Assembly (NCBI RefSeq): GCF_042655385.1
Contig: NZ_JBHSMA010000001.1
Span: 1,612,001 to 1,676,000 of the forward strand
DNA from: Larkinella bovis
GTDB lineage: Bacteria; Bacteroidota; Bacteroidia; Cytophagales; Spirosomataceae
Reading direction: 5' to 3'
DNA: 64,000 nucleotides
Program-made: the position numbers and the translations under genes
The notes under the pieces: generated by a model
The model's database searches: none
What the model saw: the letters and a program-made list of their open reading frames with translations, nothing else
What the model was told of the DNA's origin: nothing
In this document: positions 25,661 to 34,000 of the stretch, one piece after another
How the letters are laid out: each line of letters starts with the position of its first letter
Position numbering within the stretch: position 1 is the stretch's first letter

Positions 25661-25960
25661 ATGCTACCGGAAGATGTGATTCGAGTCGAAGAGTATTGCC
25701 TGAAATACATGATCGAGGAAACGTTTGTTTTTTCGCTGGAAGAGTACGGCCTGATTGAGCTGGTGGTGGTCGAGGAATCAAAATGTATCCCGCTCCATCA
25801 GTTGCAGGCCATCGAAAAATTCAGCAATCTGTATTACGAACTGAACATTAACCTCGACGGGATTGATGCCATCAGCCATCTGCTGCAGAAAATTGAAACC
25901 ATGCAGGTCGAAATCAAACAACTGAAAAACCAGTTAAGTCTGTACGAAAGCCCGTCCTGA
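25661..25960 (+). CDS. cbpM: CbpM-like chaperone modulator
   Basis: 99 residues. An N-terminal MerR-like helical segment (VIRVEEYCLKYMIEETFVFS) is followed by a C-terminal helix predicted to coil (LLQKIETMQVEIKQLKNQL). Size, helices and position immediately after the CbpA-type gene fit CbpM, which binds the J domain and inhibits it. Sequence identity to E. coli CbpM is not obvious by eye, so the assignment leans on context. Confidence 0.8.
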   Translation: MLPEDVIRVEEYCLKYMIEETFVFSLEEYGLIELVVVEESKCIPLHQLQAIEKFSNLYYELNINLDGIDAISHLLQKIETMQVEIKQLKNQLSLYESPS

Positions 25961-26034
25961 TTCCGATTTTCCGGTGTTATCATCCCGGTTTTGAGCGAAG
26001 GTGGAGCCGTCGTCCGGTTGTCCATCCGGGCCGA

Positions 26035-26640
26035 TCAGGGATTGCTCTTCGAAAACCGATAGATGGCGGTATAGGGGACATCGGCGGTTTCCTGGGCGTT
26101 GACCGGCGGAGTTGCGGGCGCTTTACCGCCCCGGGTTGCTATCCGCTGAATGTAGTCTACTTCCTGAAAAATACCACTGGGCGACGTTCCCGACTTTGGC
26201 ATTAGCAACAGCCAGTCGATGCTGTTCACATCCTGACTGGCGGTTTTGGCCGGCGAAAATGCCTGCCCCACCATCAGATCGCCAGTGGTCGCCAGCTTCC
26301 AGGAAGGTCCGGCAAAATGAGTTCCTATTTTTGCATTGGTGGCATCGAACAAATCGGCTTCGGGAGCCACAAACACCCATTCGTACGCAACCGGACTACT
26401 GCCCGCCTTTTCCTGCGCCTTGTATTTCTGGACACCGCGGGCAAAATAGGTCGCTACCCGCGCGTTCCCCGCCGGCAGATTGGGCGGTAGGTCGATGGCA
26501 GCGGGAATCGTCAACGGTTCACTTTGCTGAATAAGAACAACAGGCAATTCGGCTTGCGGTTCCAAATGATCGGTACAAGCCATTACAGTTACGGCCAGAA
26601 AAATCCCGCAGCTTTTCCGGAAGAAAGCAATTGAAGTCAT
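26035..26640 (-). CDS. DUF3455 lipoprotein
   Basis: 201 residues. The lipobox VTVMAC places Cys22 as the lipidated residue. The DUF3455 pattern is recognisable across the whole length: LPAGNARVATYFARGVQKYK, then WVFVAPEADLFDATNAKIGT, HFAGPSWKL, IDWLLLMPK, VDYIQRIATRGGKAP and VPYTAIYRFSKSNP. The family has no established function. It is anchored to a membrane facing the periplasm. It stands alone, facing away from the 27048 gene. Confidence 0.88.
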   Translation of the reverse strand: MTSIAFFRKSCGIFLAVTVMACTDHLEPQAELPVVLIQQSEPLTIPAAIDLPPNLPAGNARVATYFARGVQKYKAQEKAGSSPVAYEWVFVAPEADLFDATNAKIGTHFAGPSWKLATTGDLMVGQAFSPAKTASQDVNSIDWLLLMPKSGTSPSGIFQEVDYIQRIATRGGKAPATPPVNAQETADVPYTAIYRFSKSNP

Positions 26641-27047
26641 TTCGTACGTAGTATTTGTGTTTGATACGGATTAAAACCGCACAAAAGTCCGGTTTTTGCA
26701 ATCAAAAACCGGAAGCTTCAGGGGGTTACTTTCAGGCTACCGTACCCTATCGCTCTCTTTAGTTCAGCACCGCTTCCCCGTTTAGCCGCTTAACGGGTGC
26801 CCCTGTTGTTCGGTTAACGGGACTTCCGATCCGGTTTGGCAGCCCGCCCATCCAGTTTATTGGCTCGAATTAACTCCTTCACCTTCTTTCTTTAAATACT
26901 GTTCAGAAAACAATTTCTGGCATTTTTTTTGTATAAAATTGTATTTATTAAAAGCAGTCTATGTGGGGTTACGTTGTGCAGAGCGGTGGCTGTCTTATCC
27001 GTTCAGCCAGTCCCTTTTTTAGATACCCACAAATCACTTTTTTGGCC
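26641..27047. other. Divergent intergenic region with an AAAACCGG hairpin
   Basis: No gene is recognised. A strong stem pairs TCCGGTTTTTG (26688-26698) with CAAAAACCGGA (26703-26713) around the loop CAAT. It has no T-tract and is therefore not a typical terminator. The right end (26900-26960) is AT-rich and probably promoter sequence for the 27048 gene. Confidence 0.5.
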
Positions 27048-27377
27048 ATGAACCCTGCCACGTTGGAAGAAGAATTACATGATTTCAGAAAGACGTTTAT
27101 TGACTTTGGAGTTATCCGCGACCAGCATTTTGTCCACTGGAACGAGACCTTTGCCACCGACAACAAGGAGCGGCTCATTCGGGTTGTCGGGGCCGTGGTC
27201 CGGTACGCGCTTGACAATCAACTCCCTATCCCATTCGACCGGCTGATCCTGTTCTTTCACAAAGGGGAATTTGATTTATATTTCCGGACTGTGAAAGCCT
27301 ATAGCGTCTGGTTTTTCGATACCCTGGAGAAGTTGTTGATGAGTCCGGTCAGCCTGAGCAAACCCCTGAAACTCTAA
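27048..27377 (+). CDS. Hypothetical protein of 109 residues
   Basis: Cytoplasmic-looking, with no signal peptide or membrane helix. It begins MNPATLEEELHDFRKTFIDF and ends SVWFFDTLEKLLMSP then VSLSKPLKL. Aromatic and charged residues alternate as in a compact alpha/beta fold. I do not recognise a family. The open frame starts 29 codons earlier at 26961, but that segment is low-quality and the ATG at 27048 follows TTTTGGCC with better codon use. No neighbour on the same strand gives a functional clue. Confidence 0.6.
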   Translation: MNPATLEEELHDFRKTFIDFGVIRDQHFVHWNETFATDNKERLIRVVGAVVRYALDNQLPIPFDRLILFFHKGEFDLYFRTVKAYSVWFFDTLEKLLMSPVSLSKPLKL

Positions 27378-27813
27378 ACCGGTATTGAAAACCAGCCTGG
27401 CAGCCCCTTACTTATCAGACAAAAGTCTTTCCTAGGTTGCGGTTTTTAAAACCGCAGTCGGACGGAACGAAGCAACCGGGCAACAAAACAAGAAAGCCAG
27501 GTCAACCGCCTGGCTCTTTGCTAAAATTACAATCGTTATTACAGCTACAAACCTAGTGATCAGGACGAAATCGCCAAATCTTTCGCCCCAAATACGGGAC
27601 ATTTCCCGACTGAAACGGGGAAATCAGCCAACTCGTCAATCCGTTCCCCCGCGAAACCATCAAAGTGGTAAGAGTTTTGTCCGATCATCCTGTTTTTTGG
27701 GAACCCTGTCTACGGCATCAAATTTTCCGGACCTTCGACTACGTACTTTCCCCATAAAAATTGTCATTCCATCAGGCAATAGATTGCCAAAATAGAGATG
27801 GTAAGCAGACAGG

Positions 27814-27848
27814 CCCGGCAACCCATTGCCGGGTTATGTTTTTTGACC
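27814..27848 (+). terminator. Terminator-like hairpin
   Basis: CCCGGCAA pairs with TTGCCGGG across a four-base loop, then a TTATGTTTTTTG tail follows. No annotated gene ends just upstream, so it may end an unannotated small RNA or the distant transcript of the 27048 gene. Confidence 0.55.
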
Positions 27849-27940
27849 CAAAATTGACAGTTTCATTCCCAAAAAGGACAGCGCAAATTCAACCAAAAAA
27901 CGACCTTTGACCTATCTAGTTTAGGTTAAGTTACTTCGAA

Positions 27941-27971
27941 AGCCATTGTCTCCTGGACAGTGGCTTTTTTG
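27941..27971 (+). terminator. Rho-independent terminator
   Basis: AGCCATTGTC (27941-27950) pairs with GACAGTGGCT (27956-27965), with one wobble, followed by TTTTTT. It is an orphan: the nearest plus-strand gene ends about 560 bases upstream. Confidence 0.65.
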
Positions 27972-28109
27972 TTCGCAAGACGATCCGGTTTTTCACTTCA
28001 ATGCTTGAAATACAGACTTTCCTATAGGCCAATTACAGGAGTTCCCCGATTTTACTGCATGCGGATTTAAACGAATTTTACCCCATAAATCCTCCTTCCG
28101 CTGGCTCAT

Positions 28110-28565
28110 ATGGAAAATCATCAGGAAATTGGCTTTACACTGGTTTCTCTTGTTCTGCTCGGCCTTATTCTTTTTTGTGGATGTCTATCGATCTGGCATG
28201 GCTATAAAACCATTTTATTTTTCCGCGCCCTTCGCCGGCGCGGGCAATCGGTCCGGGGAAAGGTCGTTGAAATTCGGGAAGACAGGGACCTAAGTGAAAA
28301 CGAGGTAAGCCTTTATCCCATCGTTTCGTATTCGTTTAATGGCCAGCAATACCAGGTGGAGTCCGACCGATTTCTTTTTCAACCGTTTACCGTGGGGCAG
28401 GAAATAACACTTCGGTTTTTACCCGAGCAACCCGCAAAATGCACCTGGCGAAAAACCGGTATGTCGGGCATTGCCTGGATGTTATTCGGGCTGGCTATTG
28501 TACTCCTCAGTTGCCTGGGACTGCTCCAAGTCACCCAGCTGTTATACGTCCAAGCGTTTTATTAA
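28110..28565 (+). CDS. DUF3592 membrane protein
   Basis: 151 residues with an N-terminal membrane helix (about 9-28, FTLVSLVLLGLILFCGCLSI) and a C-terminal one (about 120-140, SGIAWMLFGLAIVLLSCLG). Between them lies a DUF3592 beta-sandwich-like domain: RGKVVEIREDRD, YPIVSYSFNGQQYQVESD, FTVGQEITLRFLPEQPAKC. Its function is unknown; family members are small inner-membrane proteins. It stands alone and is convergent with the pectate-lyase-like gene. Confidence 0.8.
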   Translation: MENHQEIGFTLVSLVLLGLILFCGCLSIWHGYKTILFFRALRRRGQSVRGKVVEIREDRDLSENEVSLYPIVSYSFNGQQYQVESDRFLFQPFTVGQEITLRFLPEQPAKCTWRKTGMSGIAWMLFGLAIVLLSCLGLLQVTQLLYVQAFY

Positions 28566-28637
28566 CCCGTAAGAAAGTTTCGGATGACCATAACCAAAGA
28601 GCCTGATCGTAATCGATGGCAGGGAAATCGAATTGTG

Positions 28638-29903
28638 TTACCGTTTTGGGGTCATCGTCTTGAGATTCCACTCCTTCTCCTGAAAAGCTTTTTGGGTAGG
28701 CTTGAAAACCGGATACCCGCCCACCTGCATTTCCGAATCAATGACCTTCCCCGTCATGTTCAGGACGTCGGAAATGATCCGCTGGTCGTTTTCATCCCGG
28801 TCCCACGGCCTTGCGCCCACATTTTTCAGGATATTTTTTTTAACTGCTGCTGCTTTTAGGGGGCGGATCGCATCGTACCAAATGGGCCTTTGGCTGACTA
28901 GTTTTGCACTATCGCCGGCAAAAAGCCTGGCATCCTCCCCCTTTTTATTTTTCGCGATATTGTCCGCCATATAGACCTCGCAGGGGCCATTCGCCATGAG
29001 AAATAGTGGCATATCCGACGAGCTGGGGCCGTGTTGCATGACATTTCCAATAATGGTAAGCTGGCCTTTTTCGTGGGGATGTCCTTCCCATTCGGCATTG
29101 ACCAGTCCATACCGAACGGCAATGCGGCCCGGATTATGAATGTAGTTATTCACGTATACCGCTCTGGCCCCGCCTTTGAACAGGGCATTTCGGTCCTGAT
29201 TGCTCGCATACAGATTGTTCAGAATAGCAATATCCGTCGCATTATCGTGAATCAGCGTTCCTTTCGAGTGTTCCCCTCTGGAATGCGTCGACTGGCTCAA
29301 CCCTTCCGCAATGATATTATTACTCATGGTAATTCGATGGGAGGTATTTTTACGCCATTCATCTGGGGTAGCGCCATCAAACCGGGGGCCAGAAGCCGAG
29401 CAGTTTTCATCGACGCCCCAGGTAAAGGAACAATGGTCAATAATAACATTGTAGGCGCTAATGGTTGATAGGGCATCTGGCTCCCATCCTTTCTCGTGTC
29501 TGGAAGCTCCCTGCCGGATCCGGATGTGTTGTATCACCACGTCATGGGTGTACACATTGATGCCGCCATCGATAAAGGTAATACCGGGTGAAGGGGCGGT
29601 TTGTCCGGCAATCGTCAGGAAGGGATTCCGGATGCTCAGAATCTGGCCCTTCAGATCAATGATCCCACCCACTTCAAAAACAATGATCCGGGGTCCCGCC
29701 AGGGCGATGGCTTCCGCAAATGACCCCGGTCCTTTATCGGCCAGGGTAGTAACCCGGATGATTTTCCCTCCCCGGCCGCCGGGCGTGGTGGAAGCCCAGC
29801 CCTGGGCCCCCGGAAAAGCAAGCTCCTGGCCATTTCCGGAAACCGCCAACCCTAAAAGCACCAGCAAGCTGAGCAACCGTAGATAAACGATACGCAATGT
29901 CAT
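28638..29903 (-). CDS. Secreted pectate-lyase-like protein (PL1-type right-handed beta-helix)
   Basis: 421 residues with a signal peptide at 1-25 (MTLRIVYLRLLSLLVLLGLA, then VSGNGQ). The start LAFPGAQGWASTTPGGRGGK and TLADKGPGSFAEAIA are the PL1 pectate lyase opening. IIVFEVGGIIDL, LTIAGQTAPSPGITFIDGG, VIIDHCSFTWGVDENCSASG and ISDVLNMTGKV follow. It would cleave homogalacturonan by beta-elimination outside the cell. The catalytic Arg region cannot be confirmed by eye. Next to it lie a SusD fragment and a GH43 enzyme, so it belongs to a pectin-type locus. Confidence 0.85.
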   Translation of the reverse strand: MTLRIVYLRLLSLLVLLGLAVSGNGQELAFPGAQGWASTTPGGRGGKIIRVTTLADKGPGSFAEAIALAGPRIIVFEVGGIIDLKGQILSIRNPFLTIAGQTAPSPGITFIDGGINVYTHDVVIQHIRIRQGASRHEKGWEPDALSTISAYNVIIDHCSFTWGVDENCSASGPRFDGATPDEWRKNTSHRITMSNNIIAEGLSQSTHSRGEHSKGTLIHDNATDIAILNNLYASNQDRNALFKGGARAVYVNNYIHNPGRIAVRYGLVNAEWEGHPHEKGQLTIIGNVMQHGPSSSDMPLFLMANGPCEVYMADNIAKNKKGEDARLFAGDSAKLVSQRPIWYDAIRPLKAAAVKKNILKNVGARPWDRDENDQRIISDVLNMTGKVIDSEMQVGGYPVFKPTQKAFQEKEWNLKTMTPKR

Positions 29904-29915
29904 GTTCCGAATGTT

Positions 29916-30087
29916 TTAATAACCGAAATTTTGGACCCGTTTGGGATTCGAATTGATGGCGGACGGGGAAAGGTAGCAATTCTTTTTGGTTAGGCTCACC
30001 TAATTCGACCCCATTATTGGTATAGGCATCCGTTACTTCGGCCCATTGATCAGCGTCGGCAATTGATAACGATCTATCAGCGAAATG
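29916..30087 (-). pseudogene. Frameshifted remnant of a SusD-family C-terminus
   Basis: Between the GH43 stop and the pectate-lyase start, the minus strand reads, in one frame, DADQWAEVTDAYTNNG then VELGEPNQKELLPFPV. A shift of one base continues it as AINSNPKRVQNFGY followed by TAA (29916-29918). The ending LLPFP-x-x-AINSNPxxVQNxGY is the C-terminal signature of SusD/RagB glycan-binding lipoproteins. In-frame stops precede it, so only about the last 55 codons survive. This is direct evidence that a SusD gene once stood here and was deleted. No SusC partner is present in the window. Confidence 0.72.
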
Positions 30088-30117
30088 CTACCGCTAGGAC
30101 CATCCGACGAGTATGAA

Positions 30118-31284
30118 TTACGGTTTCTGCCGGGCTGCGGGTACGCCCGAGGGCCGTTTTTGTGGCGTGGTGGTAGGCCCTGAGACGGTGATGATTCCGT
30201 TTTTCACGTGCATGCGGTCTATAAAAACCACCCGCTCCTCCCCGGTTTTGGCGGTCCGGCCGTGGTAGACGCAGAACATCTCCTTGCCGTCGGGCGAGTA
30301 GGTAATGCTGTTATGCCCGGTGCCCGTTACCGATCCTCCCCGGGCGGTATTCTGTTGCAGGATCGGATTATTGGCGGCTTTTTTAAACGGTCCCAATGGG
30401 GATGCCGACGTAGCGTAACCGATGGCATAATGGCGACCGCCAAAATGATTCGCCGAATACATGATGTAATACAGGTTGTCTTTTTTAAATGTAACCGATC
30501 CCTCCGTCCAGCGCCGGTTGACTTCGCGGGCCGTTACCGATCGGCTTTCCCATTCGGCCTGCCTGTCACTGAGTCGAACCGGTGGGCGCAGGAGTAAAAC
30601 GGGTTCACCGATCACCCCGCTAAAATCCGGTTTCAGTTCGACACCATACACCCAGCTTTCTTCAATCTCCTTGAACCAGCCTTTCTGGCGGGCAAAATCG
30701 GCCACTTCGCTTTCTACGGGATGTTTGTAGCAGGCCCGCGAGTAATACAAATAGGCTTTGCCATTGGGATCAAAAAAGACATTGGCATCGATGATGGGAT
30801 AACCCGGATCAAAAATGGGTTTGTTGGCCAGATCGATAAAAGGGCCGGTTGGTTTGTCGGCGACAGCTACCCCAATGCGGAAATTTTCCACTTCCCGGGT
30901 CGGATTAACCCTCCACTGGGCACTGTAAAACAGGAAAAACCGGCCGTTTACTTCATATACCTCCGGGGCCCAATAGGCCCCATCCCAACTGGCCTTTGGG
31001 TCACTCCAGCTATTTTTATTATCGTGAAAATAGACTTGTCCTTCCGGTTTCCAGTTCACCAGATCGCGGGATGAATAGGTAACAAATCCTTTGTCAGCGC
31101 CACCGCCCGTGCCGTATAAGTAGTAAGTGCCCTTCGTAAACAGAATGTAGGGATCACCTAACTGCACGGATAAGGGGTTGGAAAATGTGGCTTTATCGGT
31201 GGTCACGCCCGGCTTGGTTTGCGCCACGCCGGGGCGCAAGGACAGGCAGATGACGCCTAAAATCAGGAAAAAAAGTCGTTTCAT
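30118..31284 (-). CDS. Secreted GH43-family glycoside hydrolase
   Basis: 388 residues with a signal peptide at 1-21 (MKRLFFLILGVICLSLRPGV, then AQT). It has the five-bladed beta-propeller start FSNPLSVQLGDPYILFTKGT, where the Asp of GDPYI is the family's catalytic base. YWAPEVYEVNGRFFLFYSA and IIDANVFFDPNGKAYLYYSR supply the transition-state Asp region, and RRWTEGSVTFKKDNLYYIMY contains the catalytic acid Glu. It is probably an arabinanase/xylosidase-type enzyme acting on pectin side chains; the exact bond is unknown. A Pro/Arg-rich tail ends the protein. It is the second member of the eroded polysaccharide locus. Confidence 0.88.
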   Translation of the reverse strand: MKRLFFLILGVICLSLRPGVAQTKPGVTTDKATFSNPLSVQLGDPYILFTKGTYYLYGTGGGADKGFVTYSSRDLVNWKPEGQVYFHDNKNSWSDPKASWDGAYWAPEVYEVNGRFFLFYSAQWRVNPTREVENFRIGVAVADKPTGPFIDLANKPIFDPGYPIIDANVFFDPNGKAYLYYSRACYKHPVESEVADFARQKGWFKEIEESWVYGVELKPDFSGVIGEPVLLLRPPVRLSDRQAEWESRSVTAREVNRRWTEGSVTFKKDNLYYIMYSANHFGGRHYAIGYATSASPLGPFKKAANNPILQQNTARGGSVTGTGHNSITYSPDGKEMFCVYHGRTAKTGEERVVFIDRMHVKNGIITVSGPTTTPQKRPSGVPAARQKP

Positions 31285-31394
31285 TGGAATGATGGAATCA
31301 TGGGGTGGCTAGCTGCGCTTCCGTCAGTTATAAAACGAAAGACGGGGTTAGAAAGGGTATAGATGAATGATAAAATTACACTATTTGAGAAACG

Positions 31395-31427
31395 AAAAAC
31401 CGGCCGAGTAAGCCGGTTTTTTTTATT
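31395..31427. terminator. Bidirectional terminator containing an AAAACCGG pair
   Basis: AAAAACCGGC (31395-31404) pairs with GCCGGTTTTT (31412-31421) across CGAGTAA, with a long T-run on the plus strand and A-run (T on the minus) on the other side. It lies after the sialidase-like gene on the minus strand. It carries the octamer AAAACCGG in both arms. Confidence 0.8.
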
Positions 31428-31579
31428 TTTTATGAACAATACCGCATCCCTCCATTGCCATGCCGGATAAACGGGTCTGGACCAGACGGTTTGGCCGGCT
31501 ATCTGGTGAATGGGGAAACGCCCCCGGGCGACGGATGTCCAGGCGTTTTATCAATTGCCTGATTGGGTTATAGCGGTCA

Positions 31580-32812
31580 TCAGGGCATCCAGATGGAGGC
31601 CCGCAAATGATGCAAGTGCTCTTTGGTTGAATAATAATACATGGCTACCATTTTGCCATCTTTCCGACGAACGACCCTTGGGTATCCCAGGTCGTTGAGT
31701 TCCATGTCTTCCGACCAAAAACCGTCCATCAAAATCTGCGGTTCAGTCCATCTCTTCCCTTTATCGGAACTGTACACAACCCGAATCGTTCCGTGATCAC
31801 GCTCTCCGTACACGACGCAAAGGCGACCATCTTTGGTGATCGTAAACGCGGGAGGGTTTCCGTTATAGGCTCCCGTATCAGCCACTTTCGAGGTAAAGGT
31901 CCAGGTTTTACCACCGTCGGTCGACGAATAGGCATCTATCCAGTGAAGTTCCTGCTTGTCCTTTGTCACATACTTCCGGCGTATGACCGATACCAGCGTC
32001 CCATCACTCAGCCGTTCCGACTGCGACATCACCGCCCGGCATTCATTGGCGTATGGATTTTTGCGGTCGTCATCAAACAATTTCACTTTCGTGTACTTCC
32101 CGCTTGAACCGGCCGGGCCCACGATCCAGCCCTGGAAAGCAAAGCTTTTCCCTCCGTCAACCGTTTTGATGCAGAAAAGACGATCTGACCCGAAGGAGTT
32201 GGCTTTGCGGACCGAGAAAAACAACAAACACTCATTTTTACCGTTCACCACATAGTCGGTTCTGGGCGATAACTCATCCAGCCCGATGTTCGAAAGCTCC
32301 TTCCATTGAAATAAATCGCCAAAGCTGAACGGTCCCTGCCAGGTCTTCCCTTTATTATACGTATAAAAAAAGTGCGCTCGTCCATCTTCGGCGCCATGAT
32401 ACGAAGCACCCACCACCCGCATCGCAAATCCGGGGTGCTTAAAATCAATTGGCGTTGAAACCGGCTTCAGATCGGGCGTATCCCCAAAATCACCGACATA
32501 CTGGGCCGGATCTTCCGTCGTCCACGTCTGCCCGCCATCCGTACTACGTCCTAACCAACTTAAAAATGGTTTTTCACCATTGTGGCTGTTCGATATTTTA
32601 TACTTTGCTTCGGTAAAGCCGACCACGATTTCATCGTTTTCGTAGATAAATCCTCCCCCATTGGCCGGCCAGCCCACAAAACGTCCGGGTTGGTGATAGA
32701 TGATGGAATGCTGTACATTCCTGACCGCCTTTTGGGCATTAGCCGGGAGAATACCGCAAAAAGACAGCATTGAAAATGCGGCAAATAAATGAATAAAGTT
32801 GTTGTTTTTCAT
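31580..32812 (-). CDS. Sialidase-like BNR-repeat secreted protein
   Basis: 410 residues with a signal peptide at 1-26 (MKNNNFIHLFAAFSMLSFCG, then ILPANAQ). It has at least four Asp-box motifs: STDGGQTWT, TVDGGKSFAF, STDGGKTWTF and SSDKGKRWTEPQ. This is the six-bladed propeller of GH33/GH93-type or lectin-like proteins. The catalytic Tyr/Glu and FRIP motif of true sialidases are not obvious, so enzymatic activity is uncertain; family members also include exo-arabinanases and other rhamnogalacturonan-associated enzymes. It completes the cluster of secreted carbohydrate-active proteins. Confidence 0.82.
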   Translation of the reverse strand: MKNNNFIHLFAAFSMLSFCGILPANAQKAVRNVQHSIIYHQPGRFVGWPANGGGFIYENDEIVVGFTEAKYKISNSHNGEKPFLSWLGRSTDGGQTWTTEDPAQYVGDFGDTPDLKPVSTPIDFKHPGFAMRVVGASYHGAEDGRAHFFYTYNKGKTWQGPFSFGDLFQWKELSNIGLDELSPRTDYVVNGKNECLLFFSVRKANSFGSDRLFCIKTVDGGKSFAFQGWIVGPAGSSGKYTKVKLFDDDRKNPYANECRAVMSQSERLSDGTLVSVIRRKYVTKDKQELHWIDAYSSTDGGKTWTFTSKVADTGAYNGNPPAFTITKDGRLCVVYGERDHGTIRVVYSSDKGKRWTEPQILMDGFWSEDMELNDLGYPRVVRRKDGKMVAMYYYSTKEHLHHLRASIWMP

Positions 32813-32889
32813 AAAAACGAATTCTGTTTAAACAGGCATAACCGACTCAAATAGCTGGCTTGAAATTGACAACCACACAAATGATCACT

Positions 32890-32907
32890 AGGGCGTGTTG
32901 ACAATTA
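32890..32907. repeat. Left terminal inverted repeat of the IS element
   Basis: Eighteen bases matching the complement of 33689-33706 exactly. The transposase stop TAA lies inside it. Confidence 0.9.
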
Positions 32908-33655
32908 GAGGAGCAAAATCATAGCTGATGCCAAATGAATAAACCCGGTATAGCAACTTGCGGTCTTGTCATAGCGAGTAGCCACTCGCCGATATTGCTT
33001 CAACTTATTAAAATACCGCTCGACTTTGTTACGATCCTTGTAAAGGTTCTCATCAATGGGGCGTTGTTCAAGTCGATTTCTTTTAGCCGGTATGACAACT
33101 TCTATTTGTGCTTCTCGTAAGGAATTAATCATCTTGTCGGCATCATACCCCGATCAGCCAATACGGCATCGGTCTTATAATCAACAAGTAAGGCTTCTGC
33201 CTGAGTAATATCGGCTCGTTGTCCCACGCTTAGAATGATGCGCAACGGATTGCCTAAGGCATCGACCGTGGCATGCATCTTGGTGCTCCACCCACCCACG
33301 GATTGTCCTAAACACTCTTGGGCAGGGTTACTTTTTTTTGACCCGCTGCGTGTTGATGCGCCCGCACAATAGTCGAGTCGATCATCAACCATTCCAAGTC
33401 AGGTTCCTGCAACTCGTCAAAGATACGCTTCCAGATGTCGGCTTTAGCCCAGCGTTGGAACCGACGATAGGCGGAATTCCAGGGGCCGAAGCGCTCGGGC
33501 AAATCCCGTCAAGGGGCACCACTTCGAGCGATCCACAGTATGGCGTTGATAAAGACTCTGTTGTCGGTGGCTGTGCATCCCACATCACCCGCTTTTCCGG
33601 GCAAAAAAGGAGCTAACCCTTGCCATTGTTGATCTGTAATTTCATAGCGTCGCAT
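32905..33655 (-). pseudogene. IS5-family transposase, broken by a stop and a frameshift
   Basis: Starting from ATG 33655 the frame reads MRRYEITDQQWQGLAPFLPG and meets TGA at 33509-33511 (codon 49), where a Trp is expected (APW-RDLPERFGPW). It then runs to the AAAAAAAA slippery run (33332-33339). A -1 shift there gives the downstream frame GSKKSNPAQECLGQSVGG, a normal programmed frameshift for this group. A further one-base loss near 33147-33151 breaks ADRG-YDADKM. The DDE residues are recognisable: MIDSTIVRA, ADRG-YDAD, and the RNKVERYFNKLK tail with its catalytic Glu. The reading frame is therefore interrupted twice outside the programmed site. Confidence 0.88.
33332..33339 (-). promoter_or_regulatory. 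Programmed -1 frameshift slippery run
   Basis: Eight consecutive A on the minus strand (CAA AAA AAA G) where frame A (GQKKVT) changes to frame B (SKKSNP). IS427-group elements normally join their two transposase frames this way. Confidence 0.7.
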
Positions 33656-33688
33656 CCAACAAAGTTGCAAGACAGATTTATATTTACC

Positions 33689-33706
33689 TAATTGTCAACA
33701 CGCCCT
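33689..33706. repeat. Right terminal inverted repeat of the IS element
   Basis: Eighteen bases, the exact complement of 32890-32907, located 34 bases upstream of the transposase start. Confidence 0.9.
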
Positions 33707-34000
33707 AAGACAATCACCTTCCATCTCCGGTCACCTTTTGCCATCCGGGCCAACGATGATAGAGGCTTTGTTGCCTTCTTCGATCTCGTTTTTCAGGTCT
33801 GATCGGTGAGACCGCCTTCTCCCCTATCGTTGAAATTCGTCCGGATGGGATTCTATCGTTTGCCGCCATCTTTCAGGGTATAAGCAGCTTATTTCGGGTT
33901 GTTGAACGAAAACTGATAGAGATTGGACGAAAATTGATAGCCGCTTTGCAGCCGATTGCGGAATTTACCGGCGTTTTCCATTCTATAATTCCTGCTGCCT
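33707..34000. other. Intergenic region upstream of T9SS cargo gene, direct repeat
   Basis: No intact gene. An imperfect direct repeat, GAACGAAAACTGATAG (33904-33919) and GGACGAAAATTGATAG (33925-33940), is spaced 21 bases apart, about two helical turns. It could be a regulator site for the downstream gene. Short minus-strand stretches (for example KNEIEEGNKASIIVGPDGKR) read like decayed coding sequence, but stops interrupt every frame. Confidence 0.35.

Larger units (their letters stand above)
27378..28109. other. Gene-poor region with four hairpins
   Basis: This 732-base stretch holds no convincing gene. It has four inverted repeats: TGCGGTTTT/AAAACCGCA at 27438-27456; AGCCAGG/CCTGGCT at 27495-27515; CCCGGCAA/TTGCCGGG at 27814-27833 followed by a T-rich run; and AGCCATTGTC/GACAGTGGCT at 27941-27965 followed by six T. 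The last two look like terminators, so one or two short transcripts (small RNAs) could lie here. The left half is not conserved-looking coding sequence. Confidence 0.45.
32891..33705 (-). mobile_element. IS5-family (IS427-group-like) insertion sequence, decayed
   Basis: An 815-bp element bounded by near-terminal inverted repeats: AGGGCGTGTTGACAATTA at 32890-32907 and its exact complement at 33689-33706. TA flanks both ends (32889-32890 and 33706-33707), matching a TA target duplication. It encodes a split IS5-type transposase on the minus strand. Two lesions break the transposase, so it is probably non-autonomous now. It sits in the gap between the sialidase gene and the T9SS cargo gene. Confidence 0.88.

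Noticed and set aside
27556..27795. Plus-strand open frame of 79 residues
   Set aside because: Biased toward S, P, R and N with no conserved pattern, in a region of hairpins. No evidence of translation.
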